This document shows positions 1 to 11,433 of a stretch of 64,000 bases of DNA, one piece after another. Under the pieces are notes generated by a model. The model was not told the DNA's origin. It made no database searches and saw only the letters and a program-made list of their open reading frames with translations. Each line of letters begins with the position of its first letter. Position 1 is the first letter of the stretch. This DNA comes from Bradyrhizobiaceae bacterium (lineage in GTDB: Bacteria; Pseudomonadota; Alphaproteobacteria; Rhizobiales; Xanthobacteraceae), in NCBI GenBank assembly GCA_020853885.1, contig JADYXZ010000019.1, forward strand, positions 124,001-188,000. The letters are read 5' to 3'. A program made the translations under genes and the position numbers.

Positions 1-458
1 AAGTCGCCGGCGCCGTGGATGCCGGGATCGACCAGGCCGTTGATGTTCAGCACCCACGAAACGCCGAACGTGAGATCGAGCGCCGTGAACAGGTTGCGGT
101 AGCGCCGCTGCATCGCCGGCCCCGGCGGCGCGGCGAGGAAGCGCTTGCATGTCATCACGCTGAGGAGATGGATCGCGAGCGCAAGCGCCGTCCACAGCAT
201 CGCCGAATAGACACCCGTCCACAGGCTTGAGGACAAGCCGACGAGCGCGATCAGCAGGAACAGCGCAACCGATGCGCCGATGCGGTGCTCCGCATAGACG
301 CGCAGGAGTTCGTAGTCGAGCGCGGGCTTGATGCCGCCCGTGGAGGTGAGGGCGTCGCGCACTTCGCGCACGCTGCGGGTGAGCTTGCGCCGCCGCTCAT
401 GCGCGGCGCGCGCGGCTTCCGCCGCGTATTGGTCGCCCCGCGCGTCCTGCCACGGCAT
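1..458 (-). CDS. N-terminal part of a membrane sensor-like protein (possible histidine kinase), truncated by the window edge
   Basis: The minus-strand frame opens at an ATG (458-456) behind a purine-rich stretch and runs off the left edge, giving 152 codons. Residues 1-60 are charged and probably cytoplasmic, with many Ala/Arg/Glu. Three hydrophobic segments follow at about 63-80, 86-103 and 124-140. The start (MPWQDARGDQYAAEAARAAH) and layout resemble, from memory, the N-terminus of membrane-bound sensor histidine kinases of Bradyrhizobium relatives. No kinase, PAS or receiver domain is inside the window, so that role is inference. What is seen is only a soluble N-terminus followed by a multi-helix membrane region. 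Confidence 0.5.
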   Translation of the reverse strand, partial: MPWQDARGDQYAAEAARAAHERRRKLTRSVREVRDALTSTGGIKPALDYELLRVYAEHRIGASVALFLLIALVGLSSSLWTGVYSAMLWTALALAIHLLSVMTCKRFLAAPPGPAMQRRYRNLFTALDLTFGVSWVLNINGLVDPGIHGAGD

Positions 459-621
459 ATCTGTCGCTCGCCTGATGCCCCCGCGGACGATCGCCAGAGA
501 TTGGTTAATGGCACGCTGATTCTTTTGGTAAACGAAGGGTTGCAGTCGCGATCCGGGCGGTTTCGCGGGCCGGCTTGCGTTCGCCGGGGTGCATGGTCGA
601 CTGTGGAAGGGGAGAGGAACC

Positions 622-1233
622 ATGCTGCTTTACGACGGCGGCCGCGCGCCCAGCCCGCGCCGCGTTCGGGTTTTCCTGGCCGAGAAGGGCATCGAGGTGC
701 CGATGCGCCAGGTCGATTTCGCCAATCTCGAGCAATTCAGCGACGCCTTCACCGCGCTCAACCCGATGCAGCGCGTGCCGGTGCTGATCCTCGACGACGG
801 CACGCCGGTCGCCGAGACGATGGCGATCTGCCGCTACTTCGAGGCGCTGCAGCCGGAGCCGAATCTGTTGGGCCGCGACGCGCGCGAGATCGCGATCATT
901 GAAATGTGGAACCGGCGGGTGGAGATGCACTTCTATGGAGCGGTCTCCTCGGCGTTCCGCCACCTGAGCCCTGGCATGGCCGTCAGCGAAAAGCCGCAGA
1001 TTGCCGAGTGGGGCGAGGCGAACAAGGCGAAGGCGCTCGCCTTTCTCGCGATCCTCGACCGTGAGCTCGCAATGCGCCCCTATGTCGCGCTCGAGCGTTT
1101 CACGGTCGCCGACATCACGGCGATGGTGACCCTCGATTTCATGCGCGCGCCGAAGATTGCGGTGCCGGCGGACATGCAGAACATCAGGCGCTGGCACGCC
1201 GAGGTTTCCGCCCGGCCCAGCGCGAAGGCGTGA
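622..1233 (+). CDS. Glutathione S-transferase family protein
   Basis: 203 residues, the usual GST length. A thioredoxin-like N-terminal domain (1-80) carries the SPRRVRVFLAEKG helix, the cis-proline segment NPMQRVPVL (P53) and the glutathione gamma-glutamyl contact AETMAICRYFE (E65). The rest is the all-helical C-terminal domain, with the conserved FTVADITAM motif near residue 164. I chose the ATG at 622 because GGGGAGAGG lies just upstream; an in-frame ATG at 589 lacks such a site. The reaction would be glutathione conjugation or peroxide reduction in the cytoplasm; the substrate cannot be read. It is one of three GST-fold proteins here (others at 25121 and 50971). Confidence 0.9.
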   Translation: MLLYDGGRAPSPRRVRVFLAEKGIEVPMRQVDFANLEQFSDAFTALNPMQRVPVLILDDGTPVAETMAICRYFEALQPEPNLLGRDAREIAIIEMWNRRVEMHFYGAVSSAFRHLSPGMAVSEKPQIAEWGEANKAKALAFLAILDRELAMRPYVALERFTVADITAMVTLDFMRAPKIAVPADMQNIRRWHAEVSARPSAKA

Positions 1234-1310
1234 CCGCAGATCCTCCCTGCAAAATGAACGGTTGACGCCGGAAAGCGGCGTATTACGTGTAGCCCGCATC
1301 AGGAGGCATC

Positions 1311-2426
1311 ATGGCCGTAACTGCTGATCAGGTTCGCGAGCAACTGCGAAAGATTAAGGGTCCCGGCGGCGACGATCTCGTCAGCTCGGGCAAGCTCTCG
1401 GAAATCGCCGTGACGAACGGCAAGGTGTTCATGTCGATCACGGTCGACGCGAGTGCCGTGAAGGCATGGGAGCCCGTGCGCAAGGCGGCGGAAGACGCGG
1501 TGCGCGCGATCCCCGGGATTTCCTCCGCGCTGATTGCGCTGACGGCCGAGCGTGCCGGCGGCCAGCAGCAGGCGGCGCCGCGCCCCGGGCCGCAGGGTCA
1601 TGGCGGTGCGCGCACGGCCCCGGGCGTGCCGGGGATCGACGCCGTGATCGCCGTCGCATCGGGGAAGGGCGGCGTCGGCAAGTCGACGACCGCCGTCAAT
1701 CTTGCGCTCGGCCTGCGCGACCTCGGCATGAAGGTCGGCGTGCTCGACGCCGACATCTACGGCCCGTCGATGCCGCGCCTGCTCGCGATCAAGGGCCGGC
1801 CGGAGATGATCGAAGGTCGCATGCTCAAGCCGATGGAAAGCTACGGCATGAAGGCGATGTCGATCGGCTTCCTCATCGAGGAAGAGACGCCGATGATCTG
1901 GCGCGGGCCGATGGTGATGTCGGCGATCACGCAGATGCTGCGCGAGGTCGATTGGGGCAACCTCGATGTCCTCGTCGTCGACATGCCACCCGGCACCGGC
2001 GACGCGCAGCTCACGCTTGCGCAACAGGTGCCGCTCGCCGGCGCCGTCATCGTTTCCACGCCGCAGGATCTCGCGCTGATCGACGCCCGCCGCGGCATCG
2101 CCATGTTCCGCAAGGTCGACGTGCCCGTGTTCGGCATCGTCGAGAACATGAGCTACTTCCTGTGCCCGCACTGCGGCAAGCGTTCCGACATCTTCAGCCA
2201 CGGCGGCGCGCGGAAGGAGGCGGACCGCCTCGGCGTGCCGTTCCTCGGCGAAGTGCCGCTGGAGCTGGAAATCCGCGAGACTTCCGACGCCGGCCTGCCG
2301 ATCGTGGCGACGAAACCCGACAGCCCGCATGCGAAGATCTATCGGGAGATCGCCGAGCGCGTGCGCGCCGGGCTGGAGCAGAAGCGGGGCGGCCGCGCTG
2401 CGCCGAAGATCGTGATCGAGAGCTAA
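1311..2426 (+). CDS. mrp: Mrp/ApbC-type iron-sulfur cluster carrier ATPase
   Basis: 371 residues. Residues about 5-80 form the DUF59/MIP18-like domain, followed by a Gly/Pro/Gln-rich linker (about 82-106). The P-loop ATPase starts near residue 110, with the deviant Walker A VASGKGGVGKSTT (115-127), typical of the MinD/Mrp/NBP35 class. The CPHC pair (C285, C288) is the metal- or cluster-binding CxxC of the family, which acts as a dimer handing [4Fe-4S] clusters to apoproteins. An AGGAGG-like site lies just before the ATG. MoaA and the Fnr-like regulator in this window could be recipients, but that is only possible. No obvious terminator follows. Confidence 0.95.
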   Translation: MAVTADQVREQLRKIKGPGGDDLVSSGKLSEIAVTNGKVFMSITVDASAVKAWEPVRKAAEDAVRAIPGISSALIALTAERAGGQQQAAPRPGPQGHGGARTAPGVPGIDAVIAVASGKGGVGKSTTAVNLALGLRDLGMKVGVLDADIYGPSMPRLLAIKGRPEMIEGRMLKPMESYGMKAMSIGFLIEEETPMIWRGPMVMSAITQMLREVDWGNLDVLVVDMPPGTGDAQLTLAQQVPLAGAVIVSTPQDLALIDARRGIAMFRKVDVPVFGIVENMSYFLCPHCGKRSDIFSHGGARKEADRLGVPFLGEVPLELEIRETSDAGLPIVATKPDSPHAKIYREIAERVRAGLEQKRGGRAAPKIVIES

Positions 2427-3873
<1,447 letters not shown>

Positions 3874-3897
3874 GCGGGCACGCGGAAAAAAGACTGG

Positions 3898-3932
3898 AAA
3901 CCCCGGGGCTTCGGCCCCGGGGTTTTTCTTTT
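3898..3932 (+). terminator. Rho-independent terminator after TRAP binding protein copy 1
   Basis: A 9-bp all-GC stem (CCCCGGGGC / GCCCCGGGG) closes on a TTCG tetraloop. It is flanked by AAA before and TTTTTCTTTT after. This is a textbook intrinsic terminator 25 bp past the stop, so copies 1 and 2 are probably separate transcripts. Confidence 0.93.
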
Positions 3933-4050
3933 GCCCCTTTCGGTTGTGGGATACCATCTAACATGGCCGTTGGCGCCGCCAAGGCCGCCTGCGCAGGTGC
4001 GCCTGTCGCCTCGGTCAGACACGACACAATCGACAACGAGGGGAGACGCT

Positions 4051-5136
<1,086 letters not shown>

Positions 5137-5158
5137 ACCGCGCCGGCGCATATGCATG

Positions 5159-5190
5159 GGTCCCGCTGCTTCGCGCAGCGGGACCTTTTT
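5159..5190 (+). terminator. Rho-independent terminator after TRAP binding protein copy 2
   Basis: An 11-bp stem (GGTCCCGCTGC / GCAGCGGGACC) with a TTCGC loop is followed by TTTTT. It lies between the convergent binding-protein and DctM genes. The U-tract serves the plus strand only. Confidence 0.93.
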
Positions 5191-5199
5191 CATTGGCAG

Positions 5200-6852
5200 C
5201 TACTTGAACTGCGGCGGGCCGATGTCGGGGGGCGGCAACGTGTCCGGCAACTGGATCTCGATCTTCACCTTGCTCGGGTCGATGCCCGTCCCCACGCCCT
5301 TGTAGTGCATGACCATGCTCGGGAACGCGATCACGATCGCGACCATGAGCACCTGGATCAGGACGAACGGCACGGCGCCCCAATAGATCTGCCCGGTCGT
5401 GACCGGATCCATGCGCTTGCCGGTGATGCGGTCGATGTAGGCTTCGCGCGGCGCCACCGAGCGCAGGTAGAACAGCGCAAACCCGAACGGCGGATGCATG
5501 AACGAAGTCTGCATGTTCACGCCCAGGATCACGCCGAACCAGATCAGGTCGATGCCGATGCGCTCGGCCGCCGGCGCGAGCAGCGGAATCACGATGAACG
5601 CGATCTCGAAGAAATCGAGGAAGAACGCAAGGAAGAACACGAATACGTTGACGAACACGAGGAAGCCGAGTTGCCCGCCCGGCAGCGAGACGAGCAGTTC
5701 CTCCACCCAGCGATGCCCGTCGACGCCGTAGAACGTCAGTGAGAAAGTCCGCGCCCCGAGCAGGATGAATACGACGAACGCAGAGAGCTTAGCGGTCGAT
5801 TCCGTCGCCTGCCGAACGAGGTCGAATTTCAGCCGGCCCTTGACTGCTGCGAGGATCATCGCGCCGGTGGCGCCCATTGCGCCGCCTTCCGTGGGTGTCG
5901 CGACGCCGATGAAGATCGTGCCGAGCACCAGGAAGATCAGCGCGAGCGGCGGCACCAGCACGAAGACCGTCTGCTCGGCGATACGCGAGAGCAGGTTGAG
6001 GCCCAGGAGCCGGTTGGCCGCCGCGATGACGAATGCGACGACCACGCCGATCGACATCATCAGGACGACAAAATCGGCCCCCGCCTTCACGTTCGTCTGT
6101 TGCATGACGTAGTAGGCGACGATGCCGGAGATGAGGGCGACGACCAGCAGCGAAAGGCGGCGCACCTGGCCGTCGGCATCTTTCAGGCTCTGCGTCTCGG
6201 GTGGAAGCCCCGGAGTTGCCTTCGGGAACAGCATCGACACGCCAAACACATAGGCTGCATAGAACGCCGAAAGCACAAGCCCCGGAATGAAGGCGCCCGC
6301 ATACATGTCGCCGACCGAGCGGCCGAGCTGATCCGCCATCACGATCAGCACGAGCGAGGGCGGGATGATCTGCGCGAGCGTACCGGAGGCGGCGATCACG
6401 CCGCTCGCCACTCGCCGGTCGTAGCCGTAGCGCAGCATGATCGGCAGCGAGATCAGGCCCATCGCGATGACCGACGCCGCAACCACGCCGGTCGTCGCAG
6501 CGAGCAGGGCGCCGACGAAGATCACGGCATAGGCGAGGCCGCCGCGGATCGTGCCGAACAACTGCCCGACCGTATCGAGCAGGTCCTCGGCCATGCCGCT
6601 TCGTTCGAGGACCAGGCCCATGAAGGTGAAGAACGGGATCGCGAGCAGCACGTCGTTGTTCATCGTGCCATAGACGCGCTCGGGGAGGGCCTGCAGGAAA
6701 TCCGGATGAAACAGGCCAAGCTCGATCCCGATCAGGCCGAAGACCAGCCCGTTGGCGGCGAGCGCGAACGCCACGGGGTAGCCGAGCAGCAGGAACACGA
6801 CCAGCGACGCGAACATGATCGGCGCCATGTTGTGGATCAGGAAGGCGGTCAT
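5200..6852 (-). CDS. dctM: TRAP transporter large membrane subunit (DctM family)
   Basis: 550 residues, longer than the usual 425-residue DctM because of an extra membrane-spanning insert in the middle. The insert, roughly residues 215-300, begins after FPKATPGLPPET. This long form is the type that pairs with TakP-like binding proteins. About 14 hydrophobic segments are visible, as is the family signature GVATPTEGGAMGATGA near residue 320. The C-terminal tail is proline-rich. The protein is the inner-membrane channel for sodium-coupled 2-oxo acid or carboxylate uptake. It lies 21 bp downstream of dctQ on the same strand and converges on the two binding-protein genes. Confidence 0.94.
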   Translation of the reverse strand: MTAFLIHNMAPIMFASLVVFLLLGYPVAFALAANGLVFGLIGIELGLFHPDFLQALPERVYGTMNNDVLLAIPFFTFMGLVLERSGMAEDLLDTVGQLFGTIRGGLAYAVIFVGALLAATTGVVAASVIAMGLISLPIMLRYGYDRRVASGVIAASGTLAQIIPPSLVLIVMADQLGRSVGDMYAGAFIPGLVLSAFYAAYVFGVSMLFPKATPGLPPETQSLKDADGQVRRLSLLVVALISGIVAYYVMQQTNVKAGADFVVLMMSIGVVVAFVIAAANRLLGLNLLSRIAEQTVFVLVPPLALIFLVLGTIFIGVATPTEGGAMGATGAMILAAVKGRLKFDLVRQATESTAKLSAFVVFILLGARTFSLTFYGVDGHRWVEELLVSLPGGQLGFLVFVNVFVFFLAFFLDFFEIAFIVIPLLAPAAERIGIDLIWFGVILGVNMQTSFMHPPFGFALFYLRSVAPREAYIDRITGKRMDPVTTGQIYWGAVPFVLIQVLMVAIVIAFPSMVMHYKGVGTGIDPSKVKIEIQLPDTLPPPDIGPPQFK

Positions 6853-6873
6853 GCTTTGCCCCGACGCGTTCGC

Positions 6874-7455
6874 TTAATGATTTTCCATGACCTTGATGAG
6901 CTCTTCCGCCTCCGCCTCGGCGGAGCTTCCGCTTCCGGCATAAGGATCGGGAATGAGCCCGCGCATGACCGCGATGCGCTTGATGAGCTCCGATACACCC
7001 TGGAAAAACAGGAGCGTGAAGGCCACCGGCACAAGCAGCTTGATCGGCCAGACCAGAAGGCCGCCGGCGTTCGTCGAGACCTCATTCACGCGGTAGGACG
7101 CGAAGAAGAACGGCCAGCCGGTGACGATCATCACCAGCGTAAAAGGGATGAGAAAGAACAGGTGCCCGAGAACGTCGATCCAGTTGCGCACCCGCTTCGG
7201 GAAGTAGCTGTTCACGATGTCGATGCGGATGTGCTCGTTGGCCATCAAGGTCCACGACGCGCACAGCAGGAACACGAGCGAGAACAGATACCATTGCAGC
7301 TCGAGCCAGGCGTTCGAGCTCGTATCGAACAATTTGCGGATGGTGGCGTTCGCCGAGGAAACGATGACCGCGGCCACGACAAGCCAGGCAACCCACTTGC
7401 CGATCCGGAAGTTCACCGCGTCGATAAGGCGGCTGAGCGCAAGCAGCCCGGTCAA
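6874..7455 (-). CDS. dctQ: TRAP transporter small membrane subunit (DctQ family), TTG start
   Basis: 193 residues from the TTG at 7455. I chose this start because GGGGGAGG sits five bases upstream, and the product MTGLLALSRLIDAVNFRIGK begins like other long DctQ proteins. An in-frame ATG at 7500 would add 15 residues but has no comparable ribosome site. Four membrane helices are visible at about residues 20-40, 55-75, 95-120 and 135-160. The middle carries the DctQ-type motif NEHIRIDIVNSYF. The C-terminus is acidic. It forms the membrane complex with the adjacent DctM. Confidence 0.88.
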   Translation of the reverse strand: MTGLLALSRLIDAVNFRIGKWVAWLVVAAVIVSSANATIRKLFDTSSNAWLELQWYLFSLVFLLCASWTLMANEHIRIDIVNSYFPKRVRNWIDVLGHLFFLIPFTLVMIVTGWPFFFASYRVNEVSTNAGGLLVWPIKLLVPVAFTLLFFQGVSELIKRIAVMRGLIPDPYAGSGSSAEAEAEELIKVMENH

Positions 7456-7576
7456 TCGATCCTCCCCCAAGCACGCGGCGGTGAGCCGCTGCTGCCGCAT
7501 TGATGCGGTTCTCACCCGCTGCGGCATTCTTGCCACGCGGAGGTCTTTTGTCACCTTAGCCGATTGGGGAGGCCGA

Positions 7577-8776
7577 TCAACCGCGCCAGGTGGACGCTGA
7601 TCCCGCCGAAAGGCTCGCGATGAGCGCAAGAATGGCGGTGATTGTCATGATGGCAATCATCGGCCAGGCCGAGTCCGCGAGGAGATGGCCGACCACGAAA
7701 GCGGCAAGCGCGCCGGCGCCGAGATGCACGGCGCCGGAAAGCCCGGAAGCTGCGCCCGCGAGGTCTGGCCGGACCGAAAGCGCATTGGCCGAGGCGCCGG
7801 GCAGGCTCATGCCACTCCCGATCCAACCCGGGATTGTGGCGAGGAACAGGACCGCCGGCTCACCCGGCCACACCGCGTATGTTCCTGCGAGTAGGGCAAG
7901 TCCGAGCAGCGGCAGCGCCGTCCCGATCCGCACCAGCATGTTCGATCCGAGCCGCTCGCCGAGGCGGCCGGCGAGGAAGTTCCCGAACATGAAGGAGATC
8001 GATGCGCAGACCCACCAGATGCCGAAAGCGGCCGGGCTCACCTTCTGCAACTCGATCACGACGTAAGGGGTGCCTGCCAGGAACGTGAAGAACGTTGCAG
8101 AGGTGAGCCCCATCGTCAGCGAGTGGGCGATGAAGGCGCGGCTCGACAGCAGGATGGCATAAGCGCTGGTGAAAGAGGCGCTCATGCCGCTCTCCGCCCG
8201 ATGCTTGGTTTCGCTGAGATCGACGACGGCGAAGATCAGCGCGACCAGCCCGGCAAGCGCGGTGAACGCGAACACGGCGGTATAGTCGAAGTAGCGGATG
8301 ATCCAGCCGCCGACGAGCGGCGAGAGCATCGGCACGATGACCATCGCCATCGTGACATAGCCGAGCTTGCTGGCGGCGACATCGCGGCCGTAGAGATCGC
8401 GGATCACCGCGCGCGACACGACGAAGCCCGCGACCCCGCCGATCGCCTGCACGATGCGGCCGAGCACAAGGAGCGCGATGGAATTCGCGAACATGCAGCC
8501 GACCGACCCGAGCACGAAGATCGCGGTGCCCCAGAGTGCAACCGGCCGGCGGCCGTATTTGTCGGTGATCGGCCCGAGTCCGATCTGTGCCAGCGCCGAG
8601 CCGACGAGAAACAGGGCGAGCGTGAGCTGGATCGTGCCGTAGTCCGTCGCGAGCGCCCGCGTCATTTCCGGCAGTGCCGGCTGCAGGATGTTGAGCGCAA
8701 GCGGATTGATCGTCGTGATGGCGACGAGCACGGCAAGCGACGGCACTTTCTGGGGGTTCGCCGAGGGACTGGCCAT
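7577..8776 (-). CDS. Bcr/CflA-type MFS drug efflux transporter
   Basis: 399 residues with 12 predicted membrane helices. The opening MASPSANPQKVPSLAVLVAI leads into a helix with TTINPLALNILQPALPEM, typical of the Bcr/CflA branch of drug:H+ antiporters. MFS motif A is clear at residues 68-78 (GPITDKYGRRP). Motif C-like glycines follow in helix 5. The substrate is unknown; bicyclomycin and chloramphenicol exporters are the best-known relatives. A 41-codon remnant of another transporter abuts its 5' end (8789-8914), so its promoter region has been rearranged. Confidence 0.9.
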   Translation of the reverse strand: MASPSANPQKVPSLAVLVAITTINPLALNILQPALPEMTRALATDYGTIQLTLALFLVGSALAQIGLGPITDKYGRRPVALWGTAIFVLGSVGCMFANSIALLVLGRIVQAIGGVAGFVVSRAVIRDLYGRDVAASKLGYVTMAMVIVPMLSPLVGGWIIRYFDYTAVFAFTALAGLVALIFAVVDLSETKHRAESGMSASFTSAYAILLSSRAFIAHSLTMGLTSATFFTFLAGTPYVVIELQKVSPAAFGIWWVCASISFMFGNFLAGRLGERLGSNMLVRIGTALPLLGLALLAGTYAVWPGEPAVLFLATIPGWIGSGMSLPGASANALSVRPDLAGAASGLSGAVHLGAGALAAFVVGHLLADSAWPMIAIMTITAILALIASLSAGSASTWRG

Positions 8777-8788
8777 CGAGTGCTTCCG

Positions 8789-8914
8789 TTACGCCCGCAG
8801 TGTCCGGCTCTGCCACCGGATCACGAACTTGTTGCACGCGTCGTTGAGCGCGAGGCAGGTCGTTGCAATCAGCAGATATTGTATGCCGCGGTAATTTGCG
8901 GAGGCGCTGACCAT
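8789..8914 (-). pseudogene. Remnant of an EamA/DMT-family transporter (first helix only)
   Basis: A 41-codon frame from the ATG at 8914 encodes YRGIQYLLIATTCLALNDA followed by a short tail and a stop. This pattern is characteristic of the N-terminus and first helix of EamA (DMT) permeases. Those proteins normally run to about 290 residues with ten helices. The rest is missing: the frame stops 12 bp before the start of the MFS gene. I read it as a truncated gene whose remainder was lost when the MFS gene was joined here. It could instead be a small one-helix protein. Confidence 0.55.
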
Positions 8915-9028
8915 TGCGGGGAGTCCGGAAGGCTGGAAGATCGTGCGACAGACGAACGCCGCCTGACGGCGGCGTTGCATGAATAGTGTAGCGAAAGATT
9001 CAATGCGAGCCAGCGCGCCGCTCGCGCT

Positions 9029-10072
9029 TCAGCCTCCCGTCAGGCTCATATGCCGGCCGACTGCGGGCTGCTTCGTGCGGCGGTCGATGACGAAGTCGTG
9101 GCCCTTCGGCTTGCGCGCGATCGCTTCGTCGATCGCCGCCTGCAAGAGCTCGTCCGCTTCCGACGCGCGCAACGGCGTGCGCAGGTCGGCCGCGTCCTCC
9201 TGGCCGAGGCACATATAAAGTGTGCCGGTGCAGGTGACGCGCACGCGGTTGCAGCCTTCGCAGAAATTATGTGTGAGCGGCGTGATGAAGCCGAGCCTCC
9301 CGCCCGTTTCCTTCACGCGCACATAGCGCGCGGGACCGCCGGTGCGGTAGTCGGAGTCTTCCAGCGTGTAGCGCGCCGCGAGACGCGAGCGCACGAGCGA
9401 GAGCGGGAGATACTGGTCGACGCGCTCGGCGCCGACTTCGCCGAGCGGCATCACCTCGATCAGCGACAGGTCCATGCCGCGGCCGTGCGCCCATTCCATC
9501 AGCGACGCGATCTCGTCTTCGTTCTCGCCCTTCAGCGCGACCGCATTGATCTTGACGTGCAGGCCGGCGGCCTGCGCCGCATCGATCCCGGCGAGGACCT
9601 TGGAAAGATCGCCCCAGCGGGTGATCGCATGGAACTTCTGCGGGTCGAGCGTGTCGAGCGATACGTTCACGCGCTTGACGCCGCAATCGGCGAGCTCGCC
9701 GGCGAACCGCGTGAGCTGCGAGCCGTTGGTGGTGAGGGTGAGCTCGTCGAGCGTGCCCGAGGCAAGATGCCGCGACAGCGAGCGGAACAGCACCATGATG
9801 TCGCGCCGCACGAGCGGCTCGCCGCCGGTGAGCCGCAGCTTCCTGACGCCGCGCGCGACGAACGCCGAGCACAACCGGTCGAGCTCCTCGAGCGTGAGCA
9901 GGTCCTTCTTCGGCAGGAAGCTCATGTGCTCGGACATGCAGTAGAAGCAGCGGAAATCGCAGCGGTCCGTCACCGATACGCGGAGATAGGTGATCGTGCG
10001 CCCGAACGGGTCGACGAGCGAGCGGGTTGCACGCGCATCAAGCGCGGCGGCGGTATCTGTGCCAGTGGACAT
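9029..10072 (-). CDS. moaA: GTP 3',8-cyclase MoaA (molybdenum cofactor biosynthesis)
   Basis: 347 residues from the ATG at 10072. The open frame continues upstream to 10213 but has no support as coding. The radical-SAM cluster CDFRCFYC (C38, C42, C45) and the second cluster C271-x2-C274-x13-C288 are complete. SAM-binding GGEP (83-86) and the C-terminal Gly-Gly essential for MoaA are present (ends HMSLTGG). The enzyme converts GTP to 3',8-cyclo-GTP, the first step of molybdopterin synthesis, in the cytoplasm. No other moa or moe genes are nearby. The gene is divergent from the DUF971 gene at 10201 across 128 bp. Confidence 0.96.
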   Translation of the reverse strand: MSTGTDTAAALDARATRSLVDPFGRTITYLRVSVTDRCDFRCFYCMSEHMSFLPKKDLLTLEELDRLCSAFVARGVRKLRLTGGEPLVRRDIMVLFRSLSRHLASGTLDELTLTTNGSQLTRFAGELADCGVKRVNVSLDTLDPQKFHAITRWGDLSKVLAGIDAAQAAGLHVKINAVALKGENEDEIASLMEWAHGRGMDLSLIEVMPLGEVGAERVDQYLPLSLVRSRLAARYTLEDSDYRTGGPARYVRVKETGGRLGFITPLTHNFCEGCNRVRVTCTGTLYMCLGQEDAADLRTPLRASEADELLQAAIDEAIARKPKGHDFVIDRRTKQPAVGRHMSLTGG

Positions 10073-10200
10073 CGAGACTCGCGGTCTGGTTAGCCATTTG
10101 GCGGGCGGTTTGCGCAAAACCGCCCTGGAATGCCAAAAATAGGGGTCTGCCAGCCGGGACGCAACCTTGCGCCGCGCATAGGGCTGGCTAGGTTCCGCGC

Positions 10201-10590
10201 ATGGCTGAAGCATCCCAATCCCGCGCCTGGCCGACCGAACTGCGCCTCGGCAAGGACCACCGCACCCTCACGATCTCGTTTGACGACGGGGCCTCGTTCG
10301 CGTTGCCCGCCGAGTACCTCCGCGTGGAGAGCCCGAGCGCCGAGGTGCAGGGCCACAACCCCGACGAGCGCCAGACGGTCGCCGGCAAGCGCATGGTCGG
10401 CATCCTGGAAATCCACCCGGTGGGCAACTATGCCGTGCGCCTCGTCTTCGACGACATGCACTCGACCGGCATCTATTCGTGGGATTACTTCCGCGAGCTC
10501 GGCCGCGAGTATGAGACGCGCTGGGCGCGCTACCTCGAGGCGCTCGAGGCGAAAAATCTCTCGCGCGATCCGCCGGCACGCAGGCCGTGA
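10201..10590 (+). CDS. DUF971 protein (gamma-butyrobetaine hydroxylase N-terminal-like)
   Basis: 129 residues forming the whole DUF971 domain. Family landmarks include [18 protein letters not shown] at residues 13-30, [18 protein letters not shown], and the [11 protein letters not shown]...[11 protein letters not shown] block. The domain also caps gamma-butyrobetaine hydroxylases and often sits beside mrp/apbC or moa genes, which suggests a link with Fe-S or cofactor delivery. Here moaA is divergent next to it and mrp is 8 kb away. Its stop overlaps the GTG of the next gene by 4 bp (GTGA), so the two are translationally coupled. Confidence 0.88.
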   Translation: MAEASQSRAWPTELRLGKDHRTLTISFDDGASFALPAEYLRVESPSAEVQGHNPDERQTVAGKRMVGILEIHPVGNYAVRLVFDDMHSTGIYSWDYFRELGREYETRWARYLEALEAKNLSRDPPARRP

Positions 10591-11336
10591 GCGGCGCGTC
10601 TTCACAGCGAAGCGAGGAGCCTGCGCCCGGAGTATCAGCCGGTCGAGCGGCCATTCCGCATCGGGACCCGCTGGCCGCAACGATCGTCCGGATCGCGGCA
10701 ATCTGGATCGTGTCGGATGTGGGCTATTATTTTGTATTGCCCTCGCTCGGCGTCCATCCGAGTTACAACGCGGCATCGGTCGGGATCGCGCTGTACTATT
10801 TCTTCTGGATCGGCATCGCGATCATCGCGTTCTGGGATCTGTACAGGGACTGGGTGAAATTCGGGAATCGGACCGCGAGCTATGCGGTGTGGACGCTGGC
10901 GTTTGGCGGCTGCACGCTGTTCGCCGCCTTTGTCCTGCCGCTCTTGCCCCCGGCGAACTGGACCGCAAATTTCGAGCCGCCCGATCTTGCCTTGGCGACA
11001 GAATGGTACTTTCTCCCCAAGTCCATGGACATTCTGTTTCAGCAGCTTCTGATCGCCGCATTCATTCTCGCTTTGTCGGCCCGCGATCTCAGCCTCAAGA
11101 GAATATCCGTCTATAGCGCCGCGCTGTTCGGCGTTTCGCACCTCCTGCTGGCGTTCGGCGGCGTTCCATTCGGATACGTCGTGAGATTCATGGTGGCTGC
11201 GACGCTGTTCGGTTTCCTGTTTCCTTATTTGATCCTGCGTGTGCCGAACGGCCTCGGTTACTCCTACGTGGTCCACTGGGCCTATTATGCGGCTACCGTC
11301 GCGATGGTTCGATTCTTCGGGGCACCAGCCGCTTGA
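10587..11336 (+). CDS. Integral membrane protein, distantly CPBP-like
   Basis: 249 residues starting at a GTG that overlaps the DUF971 stop (GTGA). About seven hydrophobic segments follow a 30-residue soluble start. I do not recognise a named family with confidence. The order FQQ (151-153), FGVSH (181-185) and VVHWAYY (228-234) echoes the three CPBP/CAAX-protease motifs (EE...R, FxxxH, HxxxN). The catalytic Glu-Glu is replaced by Gln-Gln and the last Asn is absent. If related, it is probably not an active protease. Coupling to DUF971 suggests shared expression. Confidence 0.6.
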   Translation: MSGASSQRSEEPAPGVSAGRAAIPHRDPLAATIVRIAAIWIVSDVGYYFVLPSLGVHPSYNAASVGIALYYFFWIGIAIIAFWDLYRDWVKFGNRTASYAVWTLAFGGCTLFAAFVLPLLPPANWTANFEPPDLALATEWYFLPKSMDILFQQLLIAAFILALSARDLSLKRISVYSAALFGVSHLLLAFGGVPFGYVVRFMVAATLFGFLFPYLILRVPNGLGYSYVVHWAYYAATVAMVRFFGAPAA

Positions 11337-11433
11337 CGATCCAGCCCTCCCGCGCGCGGCAGACCTCGGCGCGCACGAACGTCGCGTCATGCGCTGCGGC
11401 ATGGGAAGTCGCGGCGCGCGGAAGGAGCCGGCG

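Noticed and set aside
1299-2330. 343-codon antisense frame across mrp
   Set aside because: Shadow of mrp with low-complexity His/Arg/Asp content and no start site.
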